This document shows, one piece after another, positions 1 through 8,687 of a stretch of 64,000 bases of DNA. The notes beneath the pieces were generated by a model, which was not told the origin of the DNA, did not search any database, and saw only the letters and a program-made list of their open reading frames with translations. This DNA is from Methylobacter marinus A45. GTDB lineage: Bacteria > Pseudomonadota > Gammaproteobacteria > Methylococcales > Methylomonadaceae. The stretch covers positions 248,001-312,000 of the forward strand of contig NZ_KB912877.1 of assembly GCF_000383855.1 (NCBI RefSeq), read 5' to 3'. The position numbers and the translations under genes are program-made. The stretch's first letter is position 1, and every line of letters begins with the position of its first letter.

Positions 1-618
1 CCCCTCGATTCGTATCCAGTTGGCACCGGGCCCGGAGCGCATGAAAGTAAGCGACTTGTGGTACATTTTATTATTTCCGGTATAAGAGGCTTCGAAGGCT
101 TTCAATATCTTGGAGACATCGTCACGGCTGCCGGTCAGAAAATGCCAGTTTTTTCCGGCTTTAAAGCGTTTGGCGTATTCGAACAGTCTCTCGGGCGTAT
201 CCTGTTCGGGATCGATCGATATGGAAATCAGGCGGTATTCATCGCCGGCCAATGCGTCCAGTTCGGGCTGGGCGCTGGCGAAAGAAGCGCTTAGCACCGG
301 ACAAATGGTGGAACAGGTTGCAAAGATGAACTGTACCATGACCGGCCCGCCGTAATCGATCAATTGGCGAAGGTCGACAGCGCTGCCTTCCTTATCAACC
401 ATTTGCAAGTCAGGTATGTCGTACCTGGCCTCGCTACGCGTATAGTTTTTAACCGAAGGTTTTGCATGCTCTTCGCTGGATTGTCGAGTCGGGTTCTCGC
501 TGGCCATGGGCTTGGGATCGGATAGCATCCAGCCCTGCATGATATCGCCGGCTAATGCGCTTTCCCCATAAAGCCATAAAAAGACAATTCCAAGAAACCA
601 TTGATATCGTAAATGCAT
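1..618 (-). CDS. SCO1/SenC family copper chaperone (3' end outside window)
   Basis: The reading frame stays open from an ATG at 618 to the window edge, giving 206 codons with the C-terminus missing. It starts with a signal peptide (about residues 1-23) and continues as a thioredoxin-like SCO domain. The copper-binding CxxxC is present as ATCSTICP near residue 103, and the expected downstream histidine lies in YHKSLTF near residue 192. SCO proteins carry copper to, or keep reduced the cysteines of, periplasmic copper sites such as CuA. Here it is the last visible gene of a minus-strand run that starts with a multicopper oxidase, so metallation of that oxidase or its partner is a reasonable inference. 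The family call is firm; the client is inferred. Confidence 0.88.
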   Translation of the reverse strand, partial: MHLRYQWFLGIVFLWLYGESALAGDIMQGWMLSDPKPMASENPTRQSSEEHAKPSVKNYTRSEARYDIPDLQMVDKEGSAVDLRQLIDYGGPVMVQFIFATCSTICPVLSASFASAQPELDALAGDEYRLISISIDPEQDTPERLFEYAKRFKAGKNWHFLTGSRDDVSKILKAFEASYTGNNKMYHKSLTFMRSGPGANWIRIEG

Positions 619-711
619 TATCCCCCCTATAAAAACAGATAAGCGGCGCCTTGTTCAATACAAGAGCGCCGCCGATTTCCAACGGTTATGTTATAGCTTT
701 AAATCATACGG

Positions 712-2343
712 TTAATGAATCGACCACACCGCAATATCGTGATGCAAAGGGTCGAATTGATACCAGCGTATGCGCCGCGAAGGTTCGAAATTCATTTGCA
801 TGACCAGATTATGCTCGCCGACGACAGTGCTGTCGCCTGAACCCGTTGCGGGCGGTGTTATTATCAGGCTCGGCTTGCCTGATGTGGGCATGCCGGCATT
901 AACCCACCAGTGAGCGCGTCCGAAAGTGAACCATTGTCCAGCCCCTCCGATGGCTTCGGTGGACTGGAAGGTATTTTCCCAACCGCGCCTGCCGCCGAAA
1001 TCGACATTGAAGTAGGCATGGTCGAAATGGTCCCCGTTCAGCAATTTGATTTTTACTGTTTTGCCTCTGAGTTTCCAATCGGGATAGATGACAGCGCTGT
1101 CATCGGTAATACCCTTCATTTGGCCATAGATAGTATTGTTGACGAATAGCAGCGTCCAGTCGCTATCCGGATCGGCTGTTACGCCGTCCGGCAGTTTATT
1201 CCGGTCCTGCCATTGATAGAATGCGCGATCGAGCGCCGCGATATCCTCTGGCGAAGCACTGCCATTCGATTTAATTGACCGCAAGGTGTTCCACATGCGC
1301 TTGGCGGGCGCAAGATCGCCAATTTTAGCGATCGCCGCCAATTTGTCCGCTTCGCTCGCCGTCGGATGTTCGCCGAAAACAGAGGTTTCCCATTGCACCA
1401 ATGTCTTGCCCGCTAACATTTTTCGGGCGTTTTCGGCAACCTGAACCCTTGGCGGATGCCTGCGCCAGCCCCAGTGATAGCTCAAATTATAATATTTGCC
1501 CGGCGCCATCTTTATTTCATACTCGGTCCGGGTGCCGTCCTCCATCGGAAAAAATGTCTGGTCCATCAAGACATTGGGCATCGGTGGCATCCCCGGCGGA
1601 CTCAGAGCCGGGTCGTCGAAATACATCACCATGGGCGCGAAATCCTCATGTCCGCGGTTCAGCGTATCGACTTTATAGTGTATGGTCCAGGGCACGTCCA
1701 ACACATCGCTGGGATCGATCATGTTGGTGTCGGATTCGATATGGCTGTCGAACCAGATTTGATGAATCTCGACAATACCGCCAACTTTGACGCCATTTTC
1801 AAAGATGGGCTGAACATGCTTTACTTTATCAGGGCCGTTGTAATGCAACATCGGCATGCCGCTATAATTCCGACCCGGAATCGGATTGCCTTCCAGTACG
1901 TCGATAGCCTTCTGCACGGCAGCGGCATTTGACCCATTCGAGTCCTTAATCTTCTTGAAAGCCATGGCCAAGTCGTCCGTAGGCGAGGTTTTATCGATTT
2001 CGGAAACGACAGGATCGGGATGCAGGTTATAGGGATGCTCCGGCGTGGACGGCAGGGTATTGGGCACTTCGACGCCGTTGCTATCGCAAACGTTCTTGTA
2101 GACGGTGGGCAGATGATTGCTTCCCGGCGGCTCGGCGAAAGGGTCCTGACTCGGGAAAATAGTATTTTCCGGAGTGATAATGGTGGTTGTTTTCACGCCG
2201 TCGGTTACCGTTACCGATTCCTGAGCTTCGGGAGGCATCGGTTGAGGCATGAGACAGTCCGCGGCGCTCGCCGCGGCAACACTGCCTAAGGAAACCGTCA
2301 TGGCTAACAGCAGACGGCTGTAACTGAATTTTTGTTCTGACAT
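712..2343 (-). CDS. Secreted protein of unknown function in the multicopper oxidase operon
   Basis: A 543-residue protein with a Sec signal peptide ending near ASAA (residue 28). I do not recognise a family. The mature protein is rich in Pro, Asp, His and aromatic residues and looks like a beta-rich periplasmic protein. Histidine clusters that could bind metal include NGDHFDHAYFN in the C-terminal third, YHWGWRRHPP in the middle and DPLHHDIAVW close to the C-terminus. A GGAG ribosome site lies about 10 bases before the ATG. It sits between two SCO-like genes, 60 bases after the upstream one, so it is probably co-transcribed with the oxidase. It may be a partner subunit or a metal-binding accessory of the oxidase, but that rests on context alone. 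Confidence 0.7.
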   Translation of the reverse strand: MSEQKFSYSRLLLAMTVSLGSVAAASAADCLMPQPMPPEAQESVTVTDGVKTTTIITPENTIFPSQDPFAEPPGSNHLPTVYKNVCDSNGVEVPNTLPSTPEHPYNLHPDPVVSEIDKTSPTDDLAMAFKKIKDSNGSNAAAVQKAIDVLEGNPIPGRNYSGMPMLHYNGPDKVKHVQPIFENGVKVGGIVEIHQIWFDSHIESDTNMIDPSDVLDVPWTIHYKVDTLNRGHEDFAPMVMYFDDPALSPPGMPPMPNVLMDQTFFPMEDGTRTEYEIKMAPGKYYNLSYHWGWRRHPPRVQVAENARKMLAGKTLVQWETSVFGEHPTASEADKLAAIAKIGDLAPAKRMWNTLRSIKSNGSASPEDIAALDRAFYQWQDRNKLPDGVTADPDSDWTLLFVNNTIYGQMKGITDDSAVIYPDWKLRGKTVKIKLLNGDHFDHAYFNVDFGGRRGWENTFQSTEAIGGAGQWFTFGRAHWWVNAGMPTSGKPSLIITPPATGSGDSTVVGEHNLVMQMNFEPSRRIRWYQFDPLHHDIAVWSIH

Positions 2344-2402
2344 AGTTGAACTCCGTTCCTTAAAGTACTTCTGGAATCGCGGATTGATAAGACGAAGATG
2401 AT

Positions 2403-3077
2403 TTAAACATCGCGGTTGCTGTGTTTGTCTTTTTTGAGCCGGGTCAGGTCCACGGGCCCGGCGCGCTTAATCCCACTGCCTGCCGGGCTGCCGTTTTGCA
2501 GCCAGCCCAGGCGCGTTACCGCCATATCCGGGTCCGCGTCAGTGGCAAAAGCGCCCCATAAGCCCACGCTGCCGTTTCCATAGTGAACCATGCGCATATT
2601 AATGCCCTCATGGTGATGGTGTCTGGATAGGTGCCTGGCAAACCGGCCGCTGATTGTTTTGGAATCATCTTCCGAGGGACGAAGCAGATGCCATCCCGCC
2701 GGTATACCATGTTCCCCGGCATAGGCGGCAAGCCTCTCCACGGTATCTTTTTCAGGATCGGTGGTAATCGAATAGATACTGAACTCTTTTCCCAATTTAT
2801 CCCCCAAGCGCTGGGCTATCTGAGAAATATGTTCGAGCGATGGAAAATGCTTTTGGCTGTCGATGGACATGAATTGCACCAATACAACCTTGTCGCGTAT
2901 TAGATCACTGTAAAAACGGTAAGCCTTGCCGGTGTGCGAAGTCACTTCCACATCAGGAAACTGATTACCGCCCCTGCCCTGGGTCGGAGGCGGCAACAGG
3001 GCTTTTACTAGCAGGTCTCTGAGTTCCATTTTGGAAATCGGATGGGCTGAAACTTTCTGGTCTTTTTTGTTATTCAT
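2403..3077 (-). CDS. SCO-like thioredoxin-fold protein lacking the CxxxC copper motif
   Basis: A 224-residue protein that aligns by eye with SCO1/SenC: a strand ending in VVLVQFMSID, the ITTDPEKDT motif and a late histidine in MRMVHYGN. At the position of CxxxC it reads SQKHF, so both copper cysteines are gone. It has no signal peptide; the N-terminus is charged. An unusual histidine run, SRHHHHEG, lies near residue 155. A GAGGT ribosome site precedes the start. It lies 45 bases downstream of the multicopper oxidase gene. Cysteine-less SCO paralogues cannot act as classical copper or thiol-disulfide chaperones, so a structural, regulatory or histidine-based metal role is possible. The missing signal peptide makes its location uncertain; it may be cytoplasmic or travel with a Tat partner. 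Confidence 0.75.
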   Translation of the reverse strand: MNNKKDQKVSAHPISKMELRDLLVKALLPPPTQGRGGNQFPDVEVTSHTGKAYRFYSDLIRDKVVLVQFMSIDSQKHFPSLEHISQIAQRLGDKLGKEFSIYSITTDPEKDTVERLAAYAGEHGIPAGWHLLRPSEDDSKTISGRFARHLSRHHHHEGINMRMVHYGNGSVGLWGAFATDADPDMAVTRLGWLQNGSPAGSGIKRAGPVDLTRLKKDKHSNRDV

Positions 3078-3122
3078 AAATACCTCGTGCGAGTCAAATT
3101 CTGTGAGTTACAACAGGCATAG

Positions 3123-4868
3123 TTAATCGCCCTCACCCGGAGGTACAATGTCCCACCGGATCATCATCGCATGATCTTCATGCACGACGTTGTGGCAGTG
3201 CATGACGTGTTTGCCGAGAAAATCCCGCCAGCGCGAGTAAAATTTCACTTCCTCGTTAGGTCCCAGCATGACCACGTCTTTTCTGGCATGCCGAACATCA
3301 TTGCGATCCACCGGTTTTCCGTTTATTTCCAGTATCTGGAACTCTTCGAAGTGGCTGTGAATAGGATGCATCCAGGTGTTCCCGGCATTTCTGAACGTCC
3401 AGATCTCGGCGCTGTCCTGTTCGATCAAGGCGTCGGGTCTGTTAGGGTCCATCAATTTGCCGTTGATCGTCCACAAACCGTTGTCGTAATCGAAAACGAA
3501 CAGGCGTTCCCTTCTGACATTACCCATGCTGATGGGCGGAAGCGTGCGCATGTGGTCGGGTATGCGGCTGGGATCGGGGCCCGTGGCCGCGACGACATCG
3601 AAACGCATGATTTGATCGCCCTGGTCCAGCTGTCTTCCGGTCCAACCCGCGCCATCCTCGCGTATTTCCATGCGATTGACCAGGTAGATAGAGTCGCCGG
3701 GATTGTATTTGGAGAAATCGATGATGATGTCGTGCCGCTCCGCAACGCCGAGCCTGATCTTGTCGGTTTCTATCGGCTGGGGAAGCAGGTTGCCGTCCGT
3801 TGAAATCACAAAGAATTGCTCACCCTTGTCCGGGCCGCCTTCTTTTTGCAGATACAAGTCATATAATCTGGACGGGCCGCCGTTCAGAACACGGAAACGG
3901 TATTTCCGCGCCTCGACGGTGAAATAGGGCTGGATGATCCGGTTGACGGTAAAGCGGTCGCCTATCATGCCGTGCGTTGTATACAGCGCGCTGGGCAGGT
4001 CATTACCGGTCGGCTCGGGATTGAAAAAGTCCCAGACGGCCTGCCCGTTCTGGTCGAACTGGACATCATGCAGAATCAGCGGCACATCGTATTTGCCGCT
4101 GGGCAAGCGGAAGGTGCCCTTTTTTGTCTCATCATTGGCATCCTTTTCATCGAAAAGCAGATAAAAACCGTTCAAACCCGCATACACGTTAGGAGCGGTA
4201 AAATCCAGGCGATGATCGTGGTACCACAGGGTGGACAGGGTTTCACGCTTGTCGAAACCTGCCGGGAAATTGCAGTATTGGTGATCCCAAAATTCGCCGG
4301 GGTTGACATAATCCTGTGGTATTCCGTCGCTTTCCGACGCCGTATGGGCGTTATGCAAATGTATCGTTGGACTGGGCAGGGCAAAGCGCACATTTCCCGC
4401 GCCTACCGTCGGTAAATTATTGATGCGCCGCACGAATACCGGGTCGCCATACTTACAATGAAAGGTCATGCCGGGAGTTATGCCTTTCGACATGCCCGGC
4501 TCGCGGAAGCCCCAGGACCAGGATCCCAGATTGTAAGGAAAATCCGTGTGATACTGCCACAGGAATTCTTCGAGATAATTGACGTAAAACTGCTTCGGCT
4601 CAAATTCATGATACCGTTGATGACGTTGGGGATCGGGCGCCATTCCGCCACCCGCCGCGGTCGATAAAAAATTCTTACTCACGCTTTTGGCTATCGGCAT
4701 CACATTCAACGGTACGACAAATGGCCTTACCGGTGGACTGGGCGCTTCCACGATACTCGGGATAAACCCGTCGGGAAATACCAGATCAGCCTTACTCATT
4801 TTAGGCGCCAGAAGACTATAACCGGCGCCGGCCGCTCCAAACTTTAAAACATCGCGTCTTGTTGCCAT
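3123..4868 (-). CDS. Tat-exported multicopper oxidase
   Basis: A 581-residue oxidase of three cupredoxin domains. The N-terminus TRRDVLKFGAAGAGYSL is a twin-arginine signal, fitting export of a folded copper enzyme. All four copper-ligand segments are visible: HLHNAH near residue 172, WYHDH near 220, HPIHSHFEEF near 510 and HCHNVVHEDHAMM close to the C-terminus, the last supplying type 1 and type 3 ligands. I chose the ATG at 4868 because a G-rich ribosome site ends 6 bases before it; ATGs at 4874 and 4883 are in frame. The family oxidises metals, phenols or bilirubin-like substrates and reduces oxygen to water. The HLHNAH form (usually HxHG) places it near the CotA/bilirubin oxidase-like group. 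The substrate cannot be told from sequence. Confidence 0.9.
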   Translation of the reverse strand: MATRRDVLKFGAAGAGYSLLAPKMSKADLVFPDGFIPSIVEAPSPPVRPFVVPLNVMPIAKSVSKNFLSTAAGGGMAPDPQRHQRYHEFEPKQFYVNYLEEFLWQYHTDFPYNLGSWSWGFREPGMSKGITPGMTFHCKYGDPVFVRRINNLPTVGAGNVRFALPSPTIHLHNAHTASESDGIPQDYVNPGEFWDHQYCNFPAGFDKRETLSTLWYHDHRLDFTAPNVYAGLNGFYLLFDEKDANDETKKGTFRLPSGKYDVPLILHDVQFDQNGQAVWDFFNPEPTGNDLPSALYTTHGMIGDRFTVNRIIQPYFTVEARKYRFRVLNGGPSRLYDLYLQKEGGPDKGEQFFVISTDGNLLPQPIETDKIRLGVAERHDIIIDFSKYNPGDSIYLVNRMEIREDGAGWTGRQLDQGDQIMRFDVVAATGPDPSRIPDHMRTLPPISMGNVRRERLFVFDYDNGLWTINGKLMDPNRPDALIEQDSAEIWTFRNAGNTWMHPIHSHFEEFQILEINGKPVDRNDVRHARKDVVMLGPNEEVKFYSRWRDFLGKHVMHCHNVVHEDHAMMIRWDIVPPGEGD

Positions 4869-4950
4869 AAACATTCCCCCCACAATCTTTTCAATAAAAT
4901 TATTTGCTTTTCAAATTCCCGAAAAGCGCTTTTTCTTGTTGATTTTTTAA

Positions 4951-4977
4951 GACCGGAACGTGAAGCTGATTCCGGTC
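4951..4977. promoter_or_regulatory. Inverted repeat upstream of the multicopper oxidase
   Basis: GACCGGAA and TTCCGGTC form a perfect 8-base inverted repeat with an 11-base spacer, 83 bases before the oxidase start. There is no T-run beside it, so an operator for a dimeric regulator is more likely than a terminator. The nearest regulator gene is the LuxR-type protein at 5254-5949. The rest of 4869-5253 is AT-rich and shows nothing else that I can name. Confidence 0.35.
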
Positions 4978-5253
4978 ACTAGCAATCTAACATTTTGGTT
5001 TAGCCGTTGTCTTGAGGGATTTGGCTCATTTTTTTTAGGATAGATTACCCATTATTTTCATGATAGATAACCTAATGTACTGAGTGCTATTCACCTATTT
5101 TTCAAACGCCAGTTGAAGATTTGGAGAACAACTTGAGTTTTATTCAGGCAAGCAAAAGTCGAGATTGAGGAGGATTCAGCAGAGAAATCGATAGCAGGAA
5201 TCAAGCGATGCATTATCGATAGAGCGCAAACATCATGCCCTTAATAAAACTAT

Positions 5254-5949
5254 TTATTGAGAGGATGCCGGAGAGATTCCGTTGCGGGTTGCAAAAAGGG
5301 CCAACTCCAGTCGATCCCTGACTTCAAGCTTTCCATAGACCGAGTAAATATGATTGCGAACCGTTTTTTCACTGATATGCAGGGTTTTCGCGATCGATAA
5401 TGTATTAAGCCCATTTACAACCAGGTTAACGATTTCCCGTTCACGTTTCGATAAACAAGCCAGGCCATTTTCTTGCAACTCTGCAATCTGATTCGATTTT
5501 TCAATTTCTTGCAGGGCGGAAGTTAATAAGGTTCGATCAAACCATAACTCATTGGATAAAACTCTATCTATTGCCTTGAGCAAAATTCCGGCGCTCTGGG
5601 TTTTTAATACAATGCCTGATACACCGGCCCGAATAAAATCAAAATAAACATTGCTGCGGCAAGGCGATGAAATCAACAAAATATGGCTCTCTTTACACCC
5701 TGACACTAACCGATGAATGAATGGAATGTTATCTTCGTGGTTGTAACAAGGATCCACTAAAATGATATCAGGTTTCAAATCGCCGGCTGTCTCCAAGGTT
5801 TGTTCATTAAACCCAACTTGAGAGATTACATCCAGATGAGGGCATGTGATGATCAGGCTGGCCAAGGCTTCCCTATACAATGTCTGATCATCAACCAGCA
5901 TGACCGTTTTAGCTTGTTTTTGGGTGATACTATCATTATCAGCATGCAT
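5254..5949 (-). CDS. NarL/FixJ-type response regulator (receiver + LuxR HTH)
   Basis: A 231-residue two-domain regulator. The receiver (about residues 14-130) has the acidic pair in MLVDDQ, the phospho-acceptor Asp in IILVDP and the conserved Lys in VLKTQ. The C-terminal LuxR-type helix-turn-helix (about 165-225) has the signature LSKREREIVNLVVNGL and the recognition segment SEKTVRNHI. No cognate histidine kinase is nearby. It is encoded upstream of, and in the same direction as, the multicopper oxidase operon with a 385-base gap, so control of that operon is possible but not shown. The receiver residues look intact, so phosphorylation control is likely. Confidence 0.9.
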   Translation of the reverse strand: MHADNDSITQKQAKTVMLVDDQTLYREALASLIITCPHLDVISQVGFNEQTLETAGDLKPDIILVDPCYNHEDNIPFIHRLVSGCKESHILLISSPCRSNVYFDFIRAGVSGIVLKTQSAGILLKAIDRVLSNELWFDRTLLTSALQEIEKSNQIAELQENGLACLSKREREIVNLVVNGLNTLSIAKTLHISEKTVRNHIYSVYGKLEVRDRLELALFATRNGISPASSQ

Positions 5950-6306
5950 ATTTATCGACCTGGGACGAACTTAAGATAACATTAATAAAAATTTGCTAAT
6001 CCAGTTTAATTGGTCGCATCAATCATTAAAATCTTACAAAAATATGTAGAAAATATTATTGGTCTTTATACGGCACCATTGACTGACACTGCTTACAACC
6101 TGATTAAACCGAACATTCTCAAGCTTAAAGAATCAATGTCAGTCAGAATGGATTGCGTAAATAAAGGACGCATAAACGCCTTATACTATCATGAGCTCGA
6201 TCGCCATTAATTAGCTGCCGTGCAAAGGCTGCCCAAGGAATCAACATTCGCATCAAACGTTACCCGGACCTGGCGGTTCAAGACGGATTAACCTGAATTG
6301 TGCTAA
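5950..6306. other. Non-coding stretch, no feature recognised
   Basis: This stretch lies between the divergent regulator and the sigma-factor relic. An open frame at 6010-6210 begins at a TTG, has no ribosome site and resembles nothing I know, so I do not call it a gene. The stretch may include the lost 5' part of the adjacent sigma-factor pseudogene. Confidence 0.4.
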
Positions 6307-6564
6307 TCAGAGTTCGTTCTGAGTGCGGTAGCGGAAGATTTAGTCCAGAAAGAGCAATTCCGGCAAGTCTTTCACAAATGTCTCACCCATTTGCCGGAAA
6401 CCATGGCTAATTTATTTATACTGCGCGTCGTTGACGGATTGACCAATGAAGATTGTTGTAAGATTTTGAATATCGCTACGATAAACCAATTATATGTTGC
6501 ATTATCGCGCACTCGGATGAAACTCGGATTATGTCTGGAAACTCATTGGATTGATAAGGCGTAA
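6307..6564 (+). pseudogene. ECF sigma factor remnant (region 4 only)
   Basis: An open frame of 85 codons without a start codon encodes the C-terminal half of an ECF-type sigma factor. The segments HLPETMANLFILRVVDGLTN and ALSRTRMKLGLCLETHWI match the region-4 helix-turn-helix pattern of the sigma-70 subfamily, in which LREIDGL, LSRAR and CLE-x2-W are common. An in-frame TAA lies immediately upstream and no region 2 is detectable, so the gene is truncated. In intact loci this type of sigma gene is followed by a small zinc-finger anti-sigma factor and often by bufferin genes (BufA, DUF692/BufB, BufC). That arrangement makes the neighbouring DUF692 gene notable. Confidence 0.75.
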
Positions 6565-6570
6565 AGGCAA

Positions 6571-6679
6571 ATGCTGAGGCGCCATCGATAGGCATTGTCA
6601 GGATATTTTAATGCCGGATGATGTCCGCAACCGTATTCAAGCAAAGTTGGCAACCTTGCAAAAACAGCCTGAACCTTAG
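6571..6679 (+). pseudogene. Anti-sigma factor remnant (C-terminal tail)
   Basis: Directly after the sigma-factor relic, a 22-codon open tail reads MPDDVRNRIQAKLATLQK and ends in TAG. It resembles the C-terminal tail (x-P-x2-VR-x-RI) of the small zinc-finger anti-sigma proteins that normally follow such ECF genes. The cysteine/histidine zinc-binding part is absent and stops interrupt the frame upstream. The call rests mainly on position and a short similarity. Confidence 0.45.
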
Positions 6680-6917
6680 CTCAACACCTAAAGCCTGAAT
6701 ACCGCTCGATTTATTCATTTTTTATGCTCGCGTGGTCGCCGCGTCGAAGCGCCTCAGCTTAACCAGGCAAGACAATCCGCTGGTTGGCATTTATTAACCA
6801 GACGGCCAAGCGGTTGATGAATCAGTTGCGGAGTAACCGGGCATGCCGCGTCATGTATCATGCCGACAAGCCGTTTGACAAGGGAATGGGGCCAGCGGCG
6901 CGGACGTATTGAAAACG

Positions 6918-7844
6918 TCATTGCGAGGCTTGAAACCGGAGTTTAAGTTCGGCCGCATATCCTCCGTTATCAGTTTTTAACAAACCGCCTATTAAGTCCC
7001 TGTTATAAAAATCCTGTAGCGCGGCGATTTGTTCAACCTCGGTCAATAATTCGGCAAGCGGCGGAATATTGAGGTCTCTTTCCAATAAGGTAGGAAATAC
7101 GCCAAAAGACTCATAAGCCAGAGCCAATAGTTTCCAAACCGGATCGATCACTTTTTGCCCATGCGTATCAACAAGAGCGCCGGAACTATCTGTTTCGTGC
7201 CCGGCAATATGGCCATAAACGATACGTGCGCCGGGCAAGCCTTGCAAAAACAGGTAGGGATCATAGCCATGATTGATGCTGTTAACATAAACGTTATTGA
7301 CATCCAGATGAAAAACGCAGTCGGCCTCCTCCAAAACCGCGTTGATGAAGGTTAATTCATTCATATCCGCTAACGGGGGCTTAACATAATATGCCGCATT
7401 TTCAATCGCAATAGGCCGCTCGAGAATGTCCTGTGCCAAGCGAATCCGGTTAGCCACGTATTGCACGGACTCTTCGGTAAAGGGAATAGAATAAAGATCG
7501 TACAAATGACCTTCATCACTGCAAAAGCTCAGATGTTCCGTATAAAACGCAAACTGATGTTGGTCTAGAAAATTTTTCATCCGGCGCAAAAAATCGACAT
7601 CCAGCGGAGCCGAACCGCCCAAAGACAGCGAAAGACCATGCGCTACAAAAGTATACCGTTCGGTGAAATCCCGAAAAATCATACCAAGCCTGCCATCGAC
7701 ATCCATCCAGTTTTCCAGTGATACCTCAAAAAAGTCAATGACAGGCGAAACCTCGTTTTCAAGATCACTCAAGAACTCTCGCCGAAAACCTAGTCCAGCA
7801 CCAGTAACCCCGGATGAACGCAAAGAAGACATGACTTTTTTCAT
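6918..7844 (-). CDS. DUF692 family multinuclear non-haem iron oxidase (MNIO), BufB/MbnB-like
   Basis: A 308-residue TIM-barrel protein of the DUF692 family. Visible landmarks are GAGLGFR near the N-terminus, the HGLSLSLGG segment, YTEHLSF, AIENAAYY, FHLDVNNVYVN, YGHIAGH and LLERDLNIP; the His, Glu, Asp and Asn residues in them are the usual iron ligands. MNIO enzymes modify cysteine-containing peptides, as in methanobactin (MbnB), bufferins (BufB) and related RiPPs, usually with a small partner protein and a precursor gene next door. Neither a BufC/MbnC-type partner nor a convincing precursor is visible. The nearest candidate upstream is a 15-codon frame near 7950 with no ribosome site. The ATG at 7844 is preceded by a weak GGA. 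It may be an orphan enzyme left from the decayed locus on the other strand. Confidence 0.88.
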   Translation of the reverse strand: MKKVMSSLRSSGVTGAGLGFRREFLSDLENEVSPVIDFFEVSLENWMDVDGRLGMIFRDFTERYTFVAHGLSLSLGGSAPLDVDFLRRMKNFLDQHQFAFYTEHLSFCSDEGHLYDLYSIPFTEESVQYVANRIRLAQDILERPIAIENAAYYVKPPLADMNELTFINAVLEEADCVFHLDVNNVYVNSINHGYDPYLFLQGLPGARIVYGHIAGHETDSSGALVDTHGQKVIDPVWKLLALAYESFGVFPTLLERDLNIPPLAELLTEVEQIAALQDFYNRDLIGGLLKTDNGGYAAELKLRFQASQ

Positions 7845-8261
7845 AATTATGATCCATGTAAAAATGCTTATTAATTAATAATTTAAGCACGATAACCTGT
7901 ACTCAACGGCGACTTTTCCAGCGAAAATCACAGCCATCGCTTTTTTTCATGAAGGCAACGGTTGTTAACAACATAACTTTTACGATCAATTTTTAAGATC
8001 AAAGACATCTTTATCAATGAATGATTCAATGATCACCATAACAAAAATATTCGTTGAAAAACCAAATCCACTTCCTAATCCAAAGTATTGATGCGAAACC
8101 ATTCAATTGACGCCTTCATACCGCTATATCGCATTCGTTCATTTGTTGATTGACCTGAGCCGGTACTTGCGTTCCGCTAATTTTGCATACTAAACGGACT
8201 GGATTCAGCCAGTGCGCTACTAAAAAACTGCCAATAAGGATTGGGTCGTCAATCATTTCCC
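7845..8261. other. Non-coding stretch, no feature recognised
   Basis: An AT-rich upstream region of the DUF692 gene. I looked for a cysteine-containing precursor peptide on both strands and found no frame with a ribosome site. Promoter elements cannot be assigned. Confidence 0.4.
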
Positions 8262-8421
8262 TAATTTAAGCATAGGATGTGCCGACGACAGGAGGCGCAC
8301 TTGTGCCCTTTAGGGTATCGTTCGCGAGCAATGCGCTTCACTGCGCCGCCTGGAGCGCCTGGTTTTGCTCAACCCATCCTATGTTCTAATTTCAGGAAGT
8401 CATTTTTAGCTAAATCCTAAG
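8262..8421 (+). repeat. Dispersed repeat family A, copy 1
   Basis: This copy shares the blocks AGGATG(T/C)G, GACGACAGGAG, TCGTTCGCG, GCGCTTCACT, GCCTGGAGCG and CAAGTCATTTTTAGC (or a one-base variant) with 12592-12741, and shares its 3' half with 24299-24401 on the other strand. It also contains the string ACTTGTGCCCTT seen in repeat family B. It encodes nothing and lies between genes. Confidence 0.7.
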
Positions 8422-8670
8422 ACCGTGCCCATGCACCGCTATAGAGAGACAAATCGCTTTTCTAATGCATCAGTCGAACCCGGAAGCGATTACTTACAAT
8501 TTTTTAAAAACGCAAAATCATGCCGAAACCAGGAATATCGAAGGATTTCCGCAGACAAATACCAGTAACTTCATTGAAAGCGGCACGGCTATAGTTGAAC
8601 ATCACGACGAAAAATCACCGCTCATCAATCGGCAAAAGTCAGGGGCTCGAATCTTAAACCATCGGCCAGA

Positions 8671-8686
8671 AGCCGGGAGACCGGCT
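8671..8686. terminator. Short hairpin just after eutC
   Basis: AGCCGG and CCGGCT form a 6-base stem with a four-base loop one base beyond the eutC stop. There is no proper T-run, so termination by it is uncertain. Confidence 0.3.
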
Positions 8687-8687
8687 C

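Noticed and set aside
6010-6210. 66-codon plus-strand frame starting at TTG
   Set aside because: No ribosome site, no family, next to a decayed gene.
7935-7995. 15-codon peptide as MNIO precursor
   Set aside because: No ribosome site and only one cysteine; too weak to call.
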